Shown here: piece by piece, positions 1-9,477 of the stretch
Layout of the letters: every line of letters begins with the position of its first letter
Numbering within the stretch: position 1 is the first letter of the stretch
DNA from: Cladochytrium replicatum
Lineage: Eukaryota > Chytridiomycota > Chytridiomycetes > Cladochytriales > Cladochytriaceae
Assembly: GCA_025526935.1 (NCBI GenBank)
Contig: JAHLKD010000040.1
Location: forward strand, 310,001-374,000
Length of the DNA: 64,000 bases
Reading direction: 5' to 3'
Program-made: the position numbers and the translations under genes
Notes under the pieces: generated by a model
The model's input: only the letters and a program-made list of their open reading frames with translations
What the model was told of the DNA's origin: nothing
Databases searched by the model: none

Positions 1-830
1 CCATCCCCATTAGCGTCATCGATTCTATCAACTGTGAACAAAACCCTTCCATTTTCTGAACTGTCTGGCTGACTGCACACCCACACCAGAATGCCTATTG
101 ATGATCGAAATCACTTCCAAGAACTCCAAAGCTTACGTTTGGACTCCACCCTACGACACCGACATTCACTCTTCCAATACCCTTGCTTTTTGTTTCAACT
201 ATTGTTGATCCTGTAGCGCGCGTTCTTGTTGCTATGGACACGCGGTAGGTCGGCAACGACCGTTTCTAATCTCTCGAGTTACTTGCACAATTTCTTGTCG
301 TTCACTTGCACTTTATGAGAATCGAAATTGAGCCAGCCTTGATCGACCGTTTTCGCAGCTTTGCAACGACAGCGGCTCGTCATTCAACTTTCATGTTGGG
401 CGGAGAATATATGGATTTTGTGCTTTCATCAAATTTTTTGAACACTTCGAATTTTGTTGGACCAAACCCAAACAAAATTTGTTCGTCGGCGCTTCAGTTC
501 AATCCGCAGCTGTGGAAGGCTGCTTGTGCCAGTCCGTATCCCAGTTTTTTTAAAATGCCGCCATATCAAAATTGCATAGCCACCCAAATTTCTTGAGCAG
601 ACGGTCTGAACAAGTTCTTCCCTCTTGCTCCTCTCCGTCCAGTGAAACGGACATTTTTCCCTGAAGTAGGCGCGGACCGACAATGAGCCTCCTAAACTTG
701 GTCCCAACAGATTCCTCTGTGGTCGGTGCAGTGTTGCCTGGGACAATACAATCCCACCAGCGAATGCCGAACCGCCCTTCCCTTTCGGTTAACCCCCAAA
801 TCCCCCCAGTTCAGAACTCTTACGCGAGCA
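1..830. other. No recognisable gene
   Basis: I see no domain, RNA gene or repeat here. The longest open frame on the plus strand (306-596) has no recognisable motif and no clear splice context. The left edge may contain the end of a gene lying outside the window. Confidence 0.4.
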
Positions 831-1157
831 ATGGTCGCATCAAGCTCTCCTCTTGTTGATGTCGAGGGTGAAGTGGTCACCGACATGTTCTCAACCCAAC
901 TTGCTGCAGGTGACGAGATTGTCGACCCCACCGTCGCTCCGACCATAACGAATATAGACGCGGCAATCACGTCTCCCGAGCTTGAGCTTTTCAAGAATCT
1001 TTTTCGTGCAAGGGATATAGCCTTGGCTTCAGTCTGGGACCTTACTGAGCAATTGCGGTTGTTTGCGACCATTGCAGCGATCTCGCCCTTTTTGGTGGTA
1101 AACAAGGCAGCGTCCCTACTGCGACCGCTTTTACGTCCCCTGATGCTACCAGGGTAA
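831..1157 (+). CDS. Hypothetical protein, possible single exon
   Basis: An open frame with a plausible ATG at 831 gives about 108 residues. The composition looks protein-like: an acidic, Ser/Thr/Val-rich first half (SSPLVDVEGEVVTDMF) followed by an amphipathic helix-like second half (LELFKNLFRARDIALAS) and a Leu/Pro-rich end. I recognise no family. The minus strand across the same bases is also open (692-1189) but its translation is Ser/Arg-rich and looks like a shadow. It lies about 640 bases upstream of the V-ATPase a-subunit gene on the same strand. It may be a fragment of a longer spliced gene or chance. Confidence 0.3.
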   Translation: MVASSSPLVDVEGEVVTDMFSTQLAAGDEIVDPTVAPTITNIDAAITSPELELFKNLFRARDIALASVWDLTEQLRLFATIAAISPFLVVNKAASLLRPLLRPLMLPG

Positions 1158-1798
1158 GAATATGTCGTCTTCTCTGATTCTGATCTCATTTGAAATGGCC
1201 GTTGTGATTCTACTCTTTAAGGGAGGGCACCACTGAGTTCAGCCTCCGCCGAGGAAAGAAGTTCCGAAAGATTGTGCGAGACTGCATGCCTGATTATGAG
1301 ACACTTGAGATCTAAATTTTTCAATCCAGAATTCGAACTTTTCCGCGACAAGGACACCTTGATCTTCATTTGAAGTTGTGCCTATCCACCTTTTGTGCTC
1401 ATTCCTGTTCGAAAGCAAAGTTGAAGTAACTGTTTGTTTCATAAGTGTTTGCCGCTGTCGTGGTTCAATTTCACATATGCATAATGCTACTGGTAGCTGG
1501 TCAAAGTGACAAGCTGTCTGCAGGCGTTGACTCCATCCCTCCCCTTCCCACGCCCACTCACCAAGCCACGCACCACCCAACAGCAACTCGATTTGAATCT
1601 TGGAGGAGCAGCGACCCCAGAATTGAGCTATATTAGAGCAGAAACTTAACTATCCGGGGACCAGGTGAGCATGTTTTGGTAGCGATGATGATTATGTTCA
1701 TAATTGATTCAGTACATATCAGAATTTCCAGAATTTTAGCTAATCTTGGCAGAACACGTTCTGTTGTGCTGATTGGCCTGCCGAAATACTTAAAAGAA
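1158..1798. promoter_or_regulatory. Upstream region of the V-ATPase a gene
   Basis: No supported gene lies here. The frame of the first V-ATPase exon is open upstream to 1676, but the family N-terminus (a short Met-Ser-leader before FRAED) starts at 1799. The promoter and 5' leader should lie in this stretch; I see no strong TATA box. Confidence 0.4.
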
Positions 1799-4700
1799 AT
1801 GTCGCTGTTCAGAGCGGAAGACATCAGCCTGATCCAGCTGTACATCCCCCTGGAAATTGCCCAACCCACCGTTGCCGAGCTGGGCGAACTGGGCCAGGTC
1901 GAGTTTTTGGATGTGCGTAGGGTGGAATATCCGCTTGTAATGTACGGCTGATCTGTACTTATTTAAAGCTCAACCCGAACGTAAATGCCTTCCAACGAGC
2001 GTTTGTCGGGGAAATCCGTCGTCTAGATGAGATGGAGCGGAAGCTTCGTAAGCATCTGAGAGTTATAACACTTCAGCGTTGGTTGAGCTCGTCCTGCATA
2101 GGTTTCCTTGAGAACCAGATCGAGAAGACCGGGATTAAACCCAAGCCGCTAACAGGAAACCTGTACTACGGCCGTACCCGCACCCAGCAGGAGATCGATG
2201 ACTTGGAAGCAAGGTTGACTGAGCACGAGGCTCGCATCCAGCAGATGAACGAGTCGCAGGATACCCTCCAGAAACGTTACCTTGAGCTCTCCGAGCTTCG
2301 TCAGGTGCTTCGTGAGACCGCCGTCTTTTTCGAGCAGGTAGACGAATTGAAGTCGGTTCTGCAGCAGCTAGGTGACTTATTCTGATGGCAGGCTGAATCG
2401 AGGACCGATGATCCTCTTCTCGTAATTCAGCGTGAAGACTCGCACTTGCTTGCTGGGAATCCTAGCCCAGACCCAGAAGATGCCCAGGATCAGCGAGACA
2501 GTGGCCGCATTAACCTTGGGTATGGCCTCCCAAAAAAACCCCCCCATCTCTCAATGTCCTCAACACTTTATTTATAAAGCTTCGTTGCTGGTGTTGTCCC
2601 TCGCGCACGTATGGGTATCTTTGAGCGCATCCTCTTCCGTGCTCTCCGCGGCAACCTCTACATGAACTTTGCCGAGATCGACGAGCCCGTGACCGACCCT
2701 GGCACCGATGAAGTCGTCCAAAAGAACGTATTCATCATCTTTGCGCACGGTCGCGAGATCCTGCAAAAGATCCGGAAGATCTGCGAGAGCATGGGTGCGA
2801 CACTATATCCCGTCGACTCCCACCCGGAGAAGCGCCGTGAGGACGCCCTGGCTGTGATCTCGCGCATCGAGGATCTGAAGCACGTTCTCGACAGCACGCG
2901 CAACACGCGCCGGATGGAGCTTTCCAAAGTCGCCGAGAGCATTGAAGCGTGGGCCATGATGGTGAAGAAGGAGAAGGCGATCTATCATATCATGAACATG
3001 TTCAATTACGACCAGAACCGCAAGGCGCTGATTGCGGAGGGGTGGTGCCCGACTAACTCTATCAACTCGATCACGTACGCGCTACGTGGTGTGACCGTAC
3101 GTTACGGTTGTGAAGATGTGGTTTGCGGTTTGACTCATTTTGCATGTGTTTAGGAGCGCACGGGCTCAACGATCCCTCCAATCCTGAATGAGCTCCGTAC
3201 GAAGAAGACCAAGCCGACGTTCCACAGGACCAACAAGTTTACGGCTGGGTTCCAGGCTATTGTCGATGCGTACGGCGTCGCCACTTACCAGGAAGTCAAC
3301 CCGGGGTTGTTCACAATCATCAGTTTCCCATTCCTGTTTGCGCTCATGTTCGGTGATGTTGGACACGGGCTGCTGGTTACGGGAGCGCTGGTATATATCC
3401 TGTGGAAGGAGAAAGAGCTAAACGTTAAAAACGGAGGCGAGGTGAGTCTAGATATATAGATTCGAGCGATCACTTAATGTATGCGAACGTCGTTTGCGCT
3501 TGCTAAAAATCAGATGTAAGTTCATTTTGAGTATTTGATGGAAGTAAACCGCCTAATCTGATTTCTACTATTAGGTGGGACATGTTCTTTGGTGGGCGAT
3601 ACATGATCTTCTTGATGGCTCTGTTTTCGGTCTTTACGGGCTTGATCTACAACGATTTGTTCTCGAAGCCGTTGAACTGGTTCGGCACTGGGTACAAATT
3701 CCACACCGAGCACGATCATGAGATGCGAGTGGGTGAGAAGCTTTGGACCTATGCTGTGGGCATCGACCCTGTACGTCTCGTTCGATTATTCTCGCTTCCG
3801 ACATAAGATTCTGACCCGCTTTCACCTGTAGGCTTGGCAGTTGGCGGAGAACAAGCTCCTCTTCCTCAACTCGTACAAGATGAAGATGGGTATCATTTTT
3901 GGAGTGATGCAGGTTTGCCCATAGATGGAGGCAAGACAGCCTTCTGTTAGGCTCACAGTTGGTTTACAGATGATCTTTGGACTTACGATCCAGATCTTCA
4001 ACCACATCCACTTCAAGCAAGTACAGTACATATATGCCGAGACAATCCCACAGATTCTCTTCACGGTGTCGATCTTTGGGTACCTCGTCTTCATGATCTT
4101 GTACAAGTGGTCTGTCGACTGGCTCGCGGTCGGGCTGAACCCGCCCAGCTTGCTCAACACATTGATCTATATGTTCCTCGCTCCGGGCTCAGTTGCACCG
4201 TCTGAAGTGCTTTTCCCGGGACAGGTAAGACACCACAACCACACATACAATCCATGAGTTCATCGAATTCGTCTGCAGGCCGCACTCCAGGTATTCTTGG
4301 TTCTGCTCGCGTTGCTTTGCATCCCTTGGATGCTGTGTGCCAAGCCGTATCTGATCTGGAAGGAGTCGGTGCGTCATCGGCTTCAGGGGTACGACAATGT
4401 GCAGGGGAACCGAGACTCGTTGGACTCTGACCGGACCGGAGAGGTCACGCCACACAATGGGGACGGCGGCCACGGAGGTGAAGGAGGTGGTGGCGAAGGG
4501 CACGGGGAGCACGAGGAGTTTTCGGAGGTGGTGATCCATCAGGTGATCCACACGATCGAGTTTGTTCTCTCGTCGATCTCGCATACGGCGTCGTACTTGC
4601 GGCTCTGGGCGCTCTCGCTCGCGCACGCACGTGAGCTTAAGCAGCACATGGCTCGATCCGAACGACTTTCTGACGTTTTTTGTTGCAACTAGAGCTCTCG

Positions 4701-5032
4701 GAAGTTTTGTGGGACATGGTCCTTGCGAACGCGTTCACGATGAAAGGCGTCGGCGGCACGATCGCGTTGTACATTGCGTTCGGAGCGTGGTTCTATCTGA
4801 CTGTGTGCATCTTGATCGGAATGGAAGGGTTGTCGGCGTTCTTGCATGCGCTGCGATTGCATTGGTATATTGCTGGCTTTTTGAGGTGGTGGGTTTGGGG
4901 CCATGTATTGATTCAAAATTTGTTTCTTGTAGGGTCGAGTTCAACAGCAAGTTTTATGGAGGTGGTGGACGGGCGTTTATACCGTTTGCGTTTGCGGATT
5001 TCGTGGAGGCGAATGGTGGCCCGGCTGAGTAG
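1799..5032 (+). CDS. VPH1: V-type proton ATPase subunit a (V0 sector), 13 exons
   Basis: This is the large membrane subunit of the V-ATPase, which carries the half-channels for proton transfer and acidifies vacuole, Golgi and endosomes. Splicing at 1912/1969, 2047/2102, 2337/2392, 2519/2580, 3096/3154, 3441/3514, 3515/3575, 3770/3832, 3912/3970, 4224/4279, 4630/4693 and 4864/4933 gives 2520 nt, an uninterrupted 839-residue protein, the normal family length. Family motifs are present in order: [98 protein letters not shown], and [17 protein letters not shown] with the essential transmembrane Arg. The start at 1799 fits the family N-terminus. A Gly/His-rich insert follows GEVTPHNGD before the last membrane segments. 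One exon is only two bases long (separate entry). No frame break is seen. Confidence 0.96.
3514..3515 (+). other. 2-nt micro-exon (AT) in the V-ATPase a gene
   Basis: The exon ending at 3441 closes on a complete Glu codon (GGE) with a GTGAGT donor. The next long exon starts at 3575 with G-TGG-GAC, so two bases are missing from the frame. Between them CAG|AT|GTAAGT at 3511-3521 supplies exactly AT, giving Glu-Met-Trp-Asp. The family has E-M-(F/W) at this point before the GRY motif. The flanking introns (3442-3513 and 3516-3574) are 72 and 59 nt, normal for this window. Only with these two bases does the whole gene stay in frame. Confidence 0.8.
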
Positions 5033-5234
5033 AAATTTCGAGGGCGCAACAGTTCTTTTCATGGAAGAGGCGATTACTTTTTTAATTAATTACAGAAAGT
5101 TGAGCCCCCCCCCCCCCCCCCAACAAAAAAAAAAAAGGAAGAGAGTTCATGTCAAAACAGTTTGAATATACAGCACTAGTCAAAATGCGAAACTATCGGC
5201 AACTCGGTATGCAATTTGACTATCAAAGAGGCAA
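5033..5234. repeat. 3' region with poly-C/poly-A homopolymer run
   Basis: The stretch after the V-ATPase stop contains a run of C followed by a run of A around 5105-5136. It is a low-complexity tract, prone to length error in sequencing, and lies between the convergent ends of the V-ATPase gene and the minus-strand hypothetical gene. Confidence 0.6.
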
Positions 5235-6081
5235 TCAAAGGCGAGACAGAGGACTGCACATGCCTTCTAAAGGACCCACAGCAATGCACTGGAATTCGGC
5301 GTCGTGCTCGAATTCATTGGAGTCGGTGCAGCACTCCCGCTCAACCACGCATTCCTGATCAAGCTCCCGCACAGCACACTGTAACATCCAACCCCCATCG
5401 TCTGATTTTAGCACTCCAATAAAATCTTCTCGCGCAATCATGCCGTACGAAGTGAGAGACGAATCGATCCAACAAGTGTAAAGCCCAACGCACCTCTCCG
5501 CAGCTGTGATACGCAACCCACCGCTAAGATCCTTCGCCGATCCACGCTTTCGGCTCGATCCAGAGCCATAGGCCCACAGAACCAGCTCGCATTCAGTATT
5601 CAGTGGGAAGGGTGTGGTTTTCTTGGCCGTATCTGGGCCAACCATCGGGGTTGTGCCGAGTTGTTGCGCGTGGAGAGGTATTGGGAGATCAGCAGACGTC
5701 ACTGCGGAAATCGCGCGGACGAATTTGGCGCAGGCTGAAGGGGGAACTAAATCCGAACCCGGTGTTGTTTTGATGTTGAGCACGGCGGTCACGGTTTGCG
5801 CGCTAACGCCGCGGCGGTCAATGGGCCAAGCAGGAAAATCCTCGATCGCGAGATGCTGAAAGTGTCCGCCCTTGGTAGTCGTAGTAGGAGTACTTCCCCC
5901 CCGCATCGGTGGCGTGTGAGCGGTTGCTGAAGCCGCGGTATTCCGTGTTTCGAAGCACTGGGATACGGTCGCGGTGTTGCGGCTGGAAGACCGGCGCAGC
6001 TATCGAATGCAAATTGGATGTGTAGCCCGAACGCAAGGCTGCCGAGTTTGAGTTGGACGACGGAGCTTCCCAAAGTGCCAT
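5235..6081 (-). CDS. Hypothetical protein with a frame break in a G-run
   Basis: Two open frames on the minus strand overlap: 6081 down to 5818 (about 87 residues, starting MALWEAPSSNSNSAAL) and 5906 down to 5235 (about 220 residues, containing HLAIEDFPAWPIDRRG and YGMIAREDFIGVLKSDDGGW). Both look coding, and they meet at a run of seven G (seven C on the plus strand, 5896-5902). Loss of one G would join them into one protein of about 280 residues, so this is either a homopolymer length error, a real frameshift (pseudogene) or a splice I cannot place. The second part is rich in Cys near its end. I recognise no family. It converges on the V-ATPase gene. Confidence 0.5.
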
Positions 6082-7174
6082 TTGGACGCGGAGGCGCTCT
6101 TGATTTGAGAAAACACTACGATATTATATCGCAACCATTGACTTTAGAGGCGGACTCCTGCCCCAGTGATCCTAGTCTTCTGGCTGCGAGATAGTTTGGC
6201 TAAGGCTAAGGGTTAGAAATTGCGGTGAATCGATGGGGGCGCACGCGAGTGCAGAGGTGGAGTTGCCGAGCTCGTAGTAGAAAGGTTGGATTGCGACACA
6301 CTCGGGGCTGCTTGTGGCTACTTGGTTGGCGGCGTGTTGGCGCTGTAGTAGATATCTCGTTTGTAAGTAGGTGGAAGTTATTGCACAGAGGAGAAGTTCG
6401 GTGCTGAGAAACCTGAACATTCCAGCTTATCATTGTTTTGTTTGGGTTTGGTCTTCGATGGGTGGGGAAGGGAGAAAACTTGTGGCTACAATCTTGAATA
6501 ACGTTGTTGGAGGGCGAGGAAATGATACGTTGAATCGAGACATGGGGTCTTGTTTATCCGCCGAACGATGGAATGCTCCCAAGCTCAAGATCATGGCCCC
6601 CTGGCACCATCACATAATCCGAAGAATCGGAACTGAAAGCAACAGAGGATGGAAATCTTGGCCGGAGTCCCTCCACTAACGAGAGTCCGGGGAGCGCACG
6701 AAATTCCACGACGGCTTTAACAGCTCCAAAAGAGAGAAAGCACTCTATTTTCACTGCCGGTGATGCCACTACGATGGAGAGTGGACTAAAAGACAATGGA
6801 GCCCCAGTAGCCGCCTTTTTGTCCAAAAGCAGTGCAATCCAGGCTCTCAAAATTAGGTACGTTGTTCTTAACCGCTTGGAAAGATCAGTGCACAAAATCG
6901 CAAATGTAGGGGCTACGCGAGCCCATTCGTGGAAGTTCACTTTTTGGAACTGGACGTTTCGGAGAATCCATTCAAGGATGCCGGGGCAGTAGCTCTGCTG
7001 ACATCAAACTCAATGCAAGGGGTTTCTATGAAGGTCATTGCTGAAAGCGACATTTTGTCAGAAGATTCGACTCAACGTGTTGACTGAACATTAAAATGAC
7101 AAATGAAAGGAGTACGAAGATGGATGACGTTTGGAGAGAGAAGCCGGAGTTGCTGATCGTTCACTATTTTGCCT
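6082..7174. other. Unresolved stretch with weak minus-strand ORFs
   Basis: Minus-strand open frames at 6940-6554 (128 residues, ending in a Ser-rich stretch with SSDSSDYVMVPGG) and 6420-6172 (82 residues, hydrophobic start) look partly protein-like, but no family is recognised and no splice chain links them convincingly to each other or to the gene at 5235-6081. They could be exons of one unidentified or decayed gene downstream of B9D2. Confidence 0.3.
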
Positions 7175-7948
7175 CTAGCTGGTGACTTTTGCAACTTTTG
7201 GAGGGAGAAACGCAACTCCATGCTTATCAAAGTTTCGTACAATGACGTTCAGATCGAGATAGACCTTTCCCATTGTTTCTGTGGATAATCTGAAGCGATC
7301 GGTCGGCGTGTGGATGATGTCAAGATTTCTGAGGTGGGGTGTCGCTCCAAGGAAGAAGGCTTTGGTTGGATATCATGAGACGGTGGCCCATATGTAATTG
7401 ATACGGCTTACTCACACCACATAGAATCCATGAACGAACCCACAGGCCGCCAAGTCACACAATCAACCCGATGTGATCCTGGAGACATTGGGACGTGAAC
7501 AAACCCGTAGCCATCTCCTTGGTTAATGAGGATCAAACGCCAGCATTTGATTTTTGAGGAATCACGCTTACATAATTCATTCCTCCCAAACATGTCCTGA
7601 TGGAACACTTGAAATTGGACTTTTGGCCAGTTCTGCATTGTATTTGTTGTGAAGTGGACATCTGGGGCGTTATGTTCGTAAAAGATGCTAGGTGTATTTG
7701 ACAGATACCCTTACCTATCGGATGATTCCACACCGTATATTTTGGGTCCTGCTTTTTTGGTTAACATGGACGGAGTGTGACTTTTTATTGGATCTTACAT
7801 GAGGAATGTCAACGTGAGTTTGCCCGTGACTGTCCCCTTCCACGAGTGTCCAGCCCTCTCCAGCAAGAATCGACCACTTGCAGCACAGCTCTGACGACGG
7901 GAAACCCGATGCGCCAACGATAGATCCATTCACGAAGAGTTCCGCCAT
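7175..7948 (-). CDS. B9D2: B9 domain-containing protein 2, cilium transition zone (B9D2/MKS10)
   Basis: B9D2 is a small B9-type C2-like protein of the MKS complex in the ciliary transition zone, where it helps gate entry of membrane proteins to the flagellum. Exons 7948-7799, 7748-7715, 7661-7572, 7514-7416 and 7359-7175 sum to 558 nt, an in-frame protein of 185 residues; the human protein is about 175. Motifs in order are [94 protein letters not shown] and the closing [11 protein letters not shown]. All introns are GT-AG and 33-61 nt or similar. It is divergent from the sugar-transporter gene, with 67 bp between start codons. Its presence argues for a lineage that still builds flagella. Confidence 0.93.
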
Positions 7949-8015
7949 AACGCGCTTGTTCTGCGACACGTGCCCCTCCTTCCTTATTGGCCAGATTAAT
8001 CAGTCTGATAATCAA
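7949..8015. promoter_or_regulatory. 67-bp divergent promoter, B9D2 / sugar transporter
   Basis: Only 67 bases separate the two start codons (7948 minus, 8016 plus), so both promoters must share or overlap this segment or extend into the opposite gene. No TATA box is visible. Confidence 0.5.
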
Positions 8016-9333
8016 ATGGCTTCGGGGAAAGACTTTCGACCCCCGGAAAAAGCACCGCAATTTTCTGCGGTGCTGCTGAAATGGGCGAGCTTGGGTTTCT
8101 TGGTCGTACAGGTAATGTTTATCTAGGTCAGCCTCAGTTCTATGTTTTCTAAACGTTCTCAATAGAATTCGGGGTTGGTAATTGCAATGCGATATTCCAG
8201 ACTATCGAGCGATCGCTACGAGCCCGCTACCGCCGTTCTCATCAGCGAAATTCTAAAATTTGTATTATCCATCATCATTTTCCGATTTTCTCAACCCCCG
8301 GTTGGTCTCAACCCCGAAGACAAGGAACGGCTCTCGCCAGTCGACATAAACGATTCCAACGACAAAAAAGATGACAATTCGACGAAAAGGCCAACATATC
8401 TCCGAGAGCTCGCTCGTTATTCTGCTTTGTCTGAGGATTGGAAGGTGGTCACGATTCCAGCGGTGGTCTACTACCTTCAGAACAATTTGCAGTACATCGC
8501 CATGTCACACCTTCAGGTCGCCACTTTCCAGGTGCTCTATCAGCTGAAAGTTCTGACCACGGCACTTTTTTCTGTGTGGCTACTTCGGAGACAGCTGTCC
8601 AGCACAAAATGGCTCGCGCTATTGCTGCTGGCGGGCGGTGTTGCATTCGTTCAGCTTTCCTTGTCCCAGGAGTCATCTCCGACAATGGAGGAAGGTTCAG
8701 CGCCAGATCATGCGGGTCATGTTGGAGCGGTTGACAACAATCTGTTCAATAACAACGACAACGAGCTGAACCTCCCAACACCGTGGTGGCATTTGGACAG
8801 CGTCGGTTCACGGTCATCACAGGCGCTAGGAGTCGTGGCGGTCGTGATTGCGTGTGTTCTGTCGGGATTTGCTGGTGTGTGGTTTGAAAAGTTGCTGAAG
8901 AAGTCAAAGGTTATCGTTCTTTTCGTTGTACCCTGCAATCTTTGGAGGTGATACTAAGTATGGCGAACAGCTTTTTGGCGTTGCTTACTGTTTTACCGCA
9001 GTGTGGTCGGCATATGGTCATGCACCTTCGTTTACGGAGTTTTTCAGGGGATACAACAGTTGGACATACGTTACGATTCTCTCGCAGGCGCTGGGAGGAC
9101 TTCTTGTGTCACTTGTTGTTCGGTGAGCTCAAAGTCGTTGACGCATCAGAACTATGTTGATCTTTGTCTTCAGTTTTGCAGACAACATTTTGAAGGGGTA
9201 TGCAACATCCGTCTCCATCATATTATCATGCATCGCATCGGTATACTTGTTTGACTTCCACCTAAGTCAGACATTTATCTTAGGGGTTGTACTCGTCTTG
9301 GCATCCACAGTCATGTACTCAACTGACAAATGA
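8016..9333 (+). CDS. Nucleotide-sugar transporter (SLC35A, UDP-galactose/CMP-sialate type), with internal lesion
   Basis: A Golgi nucleotide-sugar antiporter of about ten membrane helices. Exon 1 (8016-8111) and exon 2 (8166-8909) give KWASLGFLVVQ, NSGLVIAMRYSR, YEPATAVLISEILKF, YYLQNNLQYIAMSHL, TFQVLYQLKVLTTALFS and SGFAGVWFEKLLKK, all typical of SLC35A. The reading frame then changes: LSFFSLYPAIFGG, FFRGYNSWTYVTILSQALGG and, after an intron (9123-9173), FADNILKGYATSVSIILSC lie in another frame. The segment that should join them, with the family W-x-R-N-x-Q motif, cannot be found around 8890-8912. A short deletion with frameshift, or a missing small exon, is the simplest reading. The last residues are STVMYSTDK, stop at 9331. 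Substrate cannot be told from sequence. It may be a recent pseudogene or an assembly error. Confidence 0.8.
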
Positions 9334-9477
9334 TTTTGCACTGGGCACTCTGCAACTCTCACTTTTAGAATCTATGTTAAATATATCAATGGCTGACCCA
9401 AATCAACGATTGCGTTCAGAACATCGCGTACTGTGGTGCAGGAGGTTGTGCAGCCAAGTTTGACCGATAGCCTTTGC

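Noticed and set aside
6554-6940. Possible Atg1/ULK-type kinase tail (DYVMV motif)
   Set aside because: A single short motif is not enough, and no kinase domain is found nearby.
8910-9001. Candidate intron with a TACTAAG branch point in the sugar-transporter gene
   Set aside because: Removing it joins exon 2 in the wrong frame and deletes the good LSFFSLYPAIFGG coding segment.
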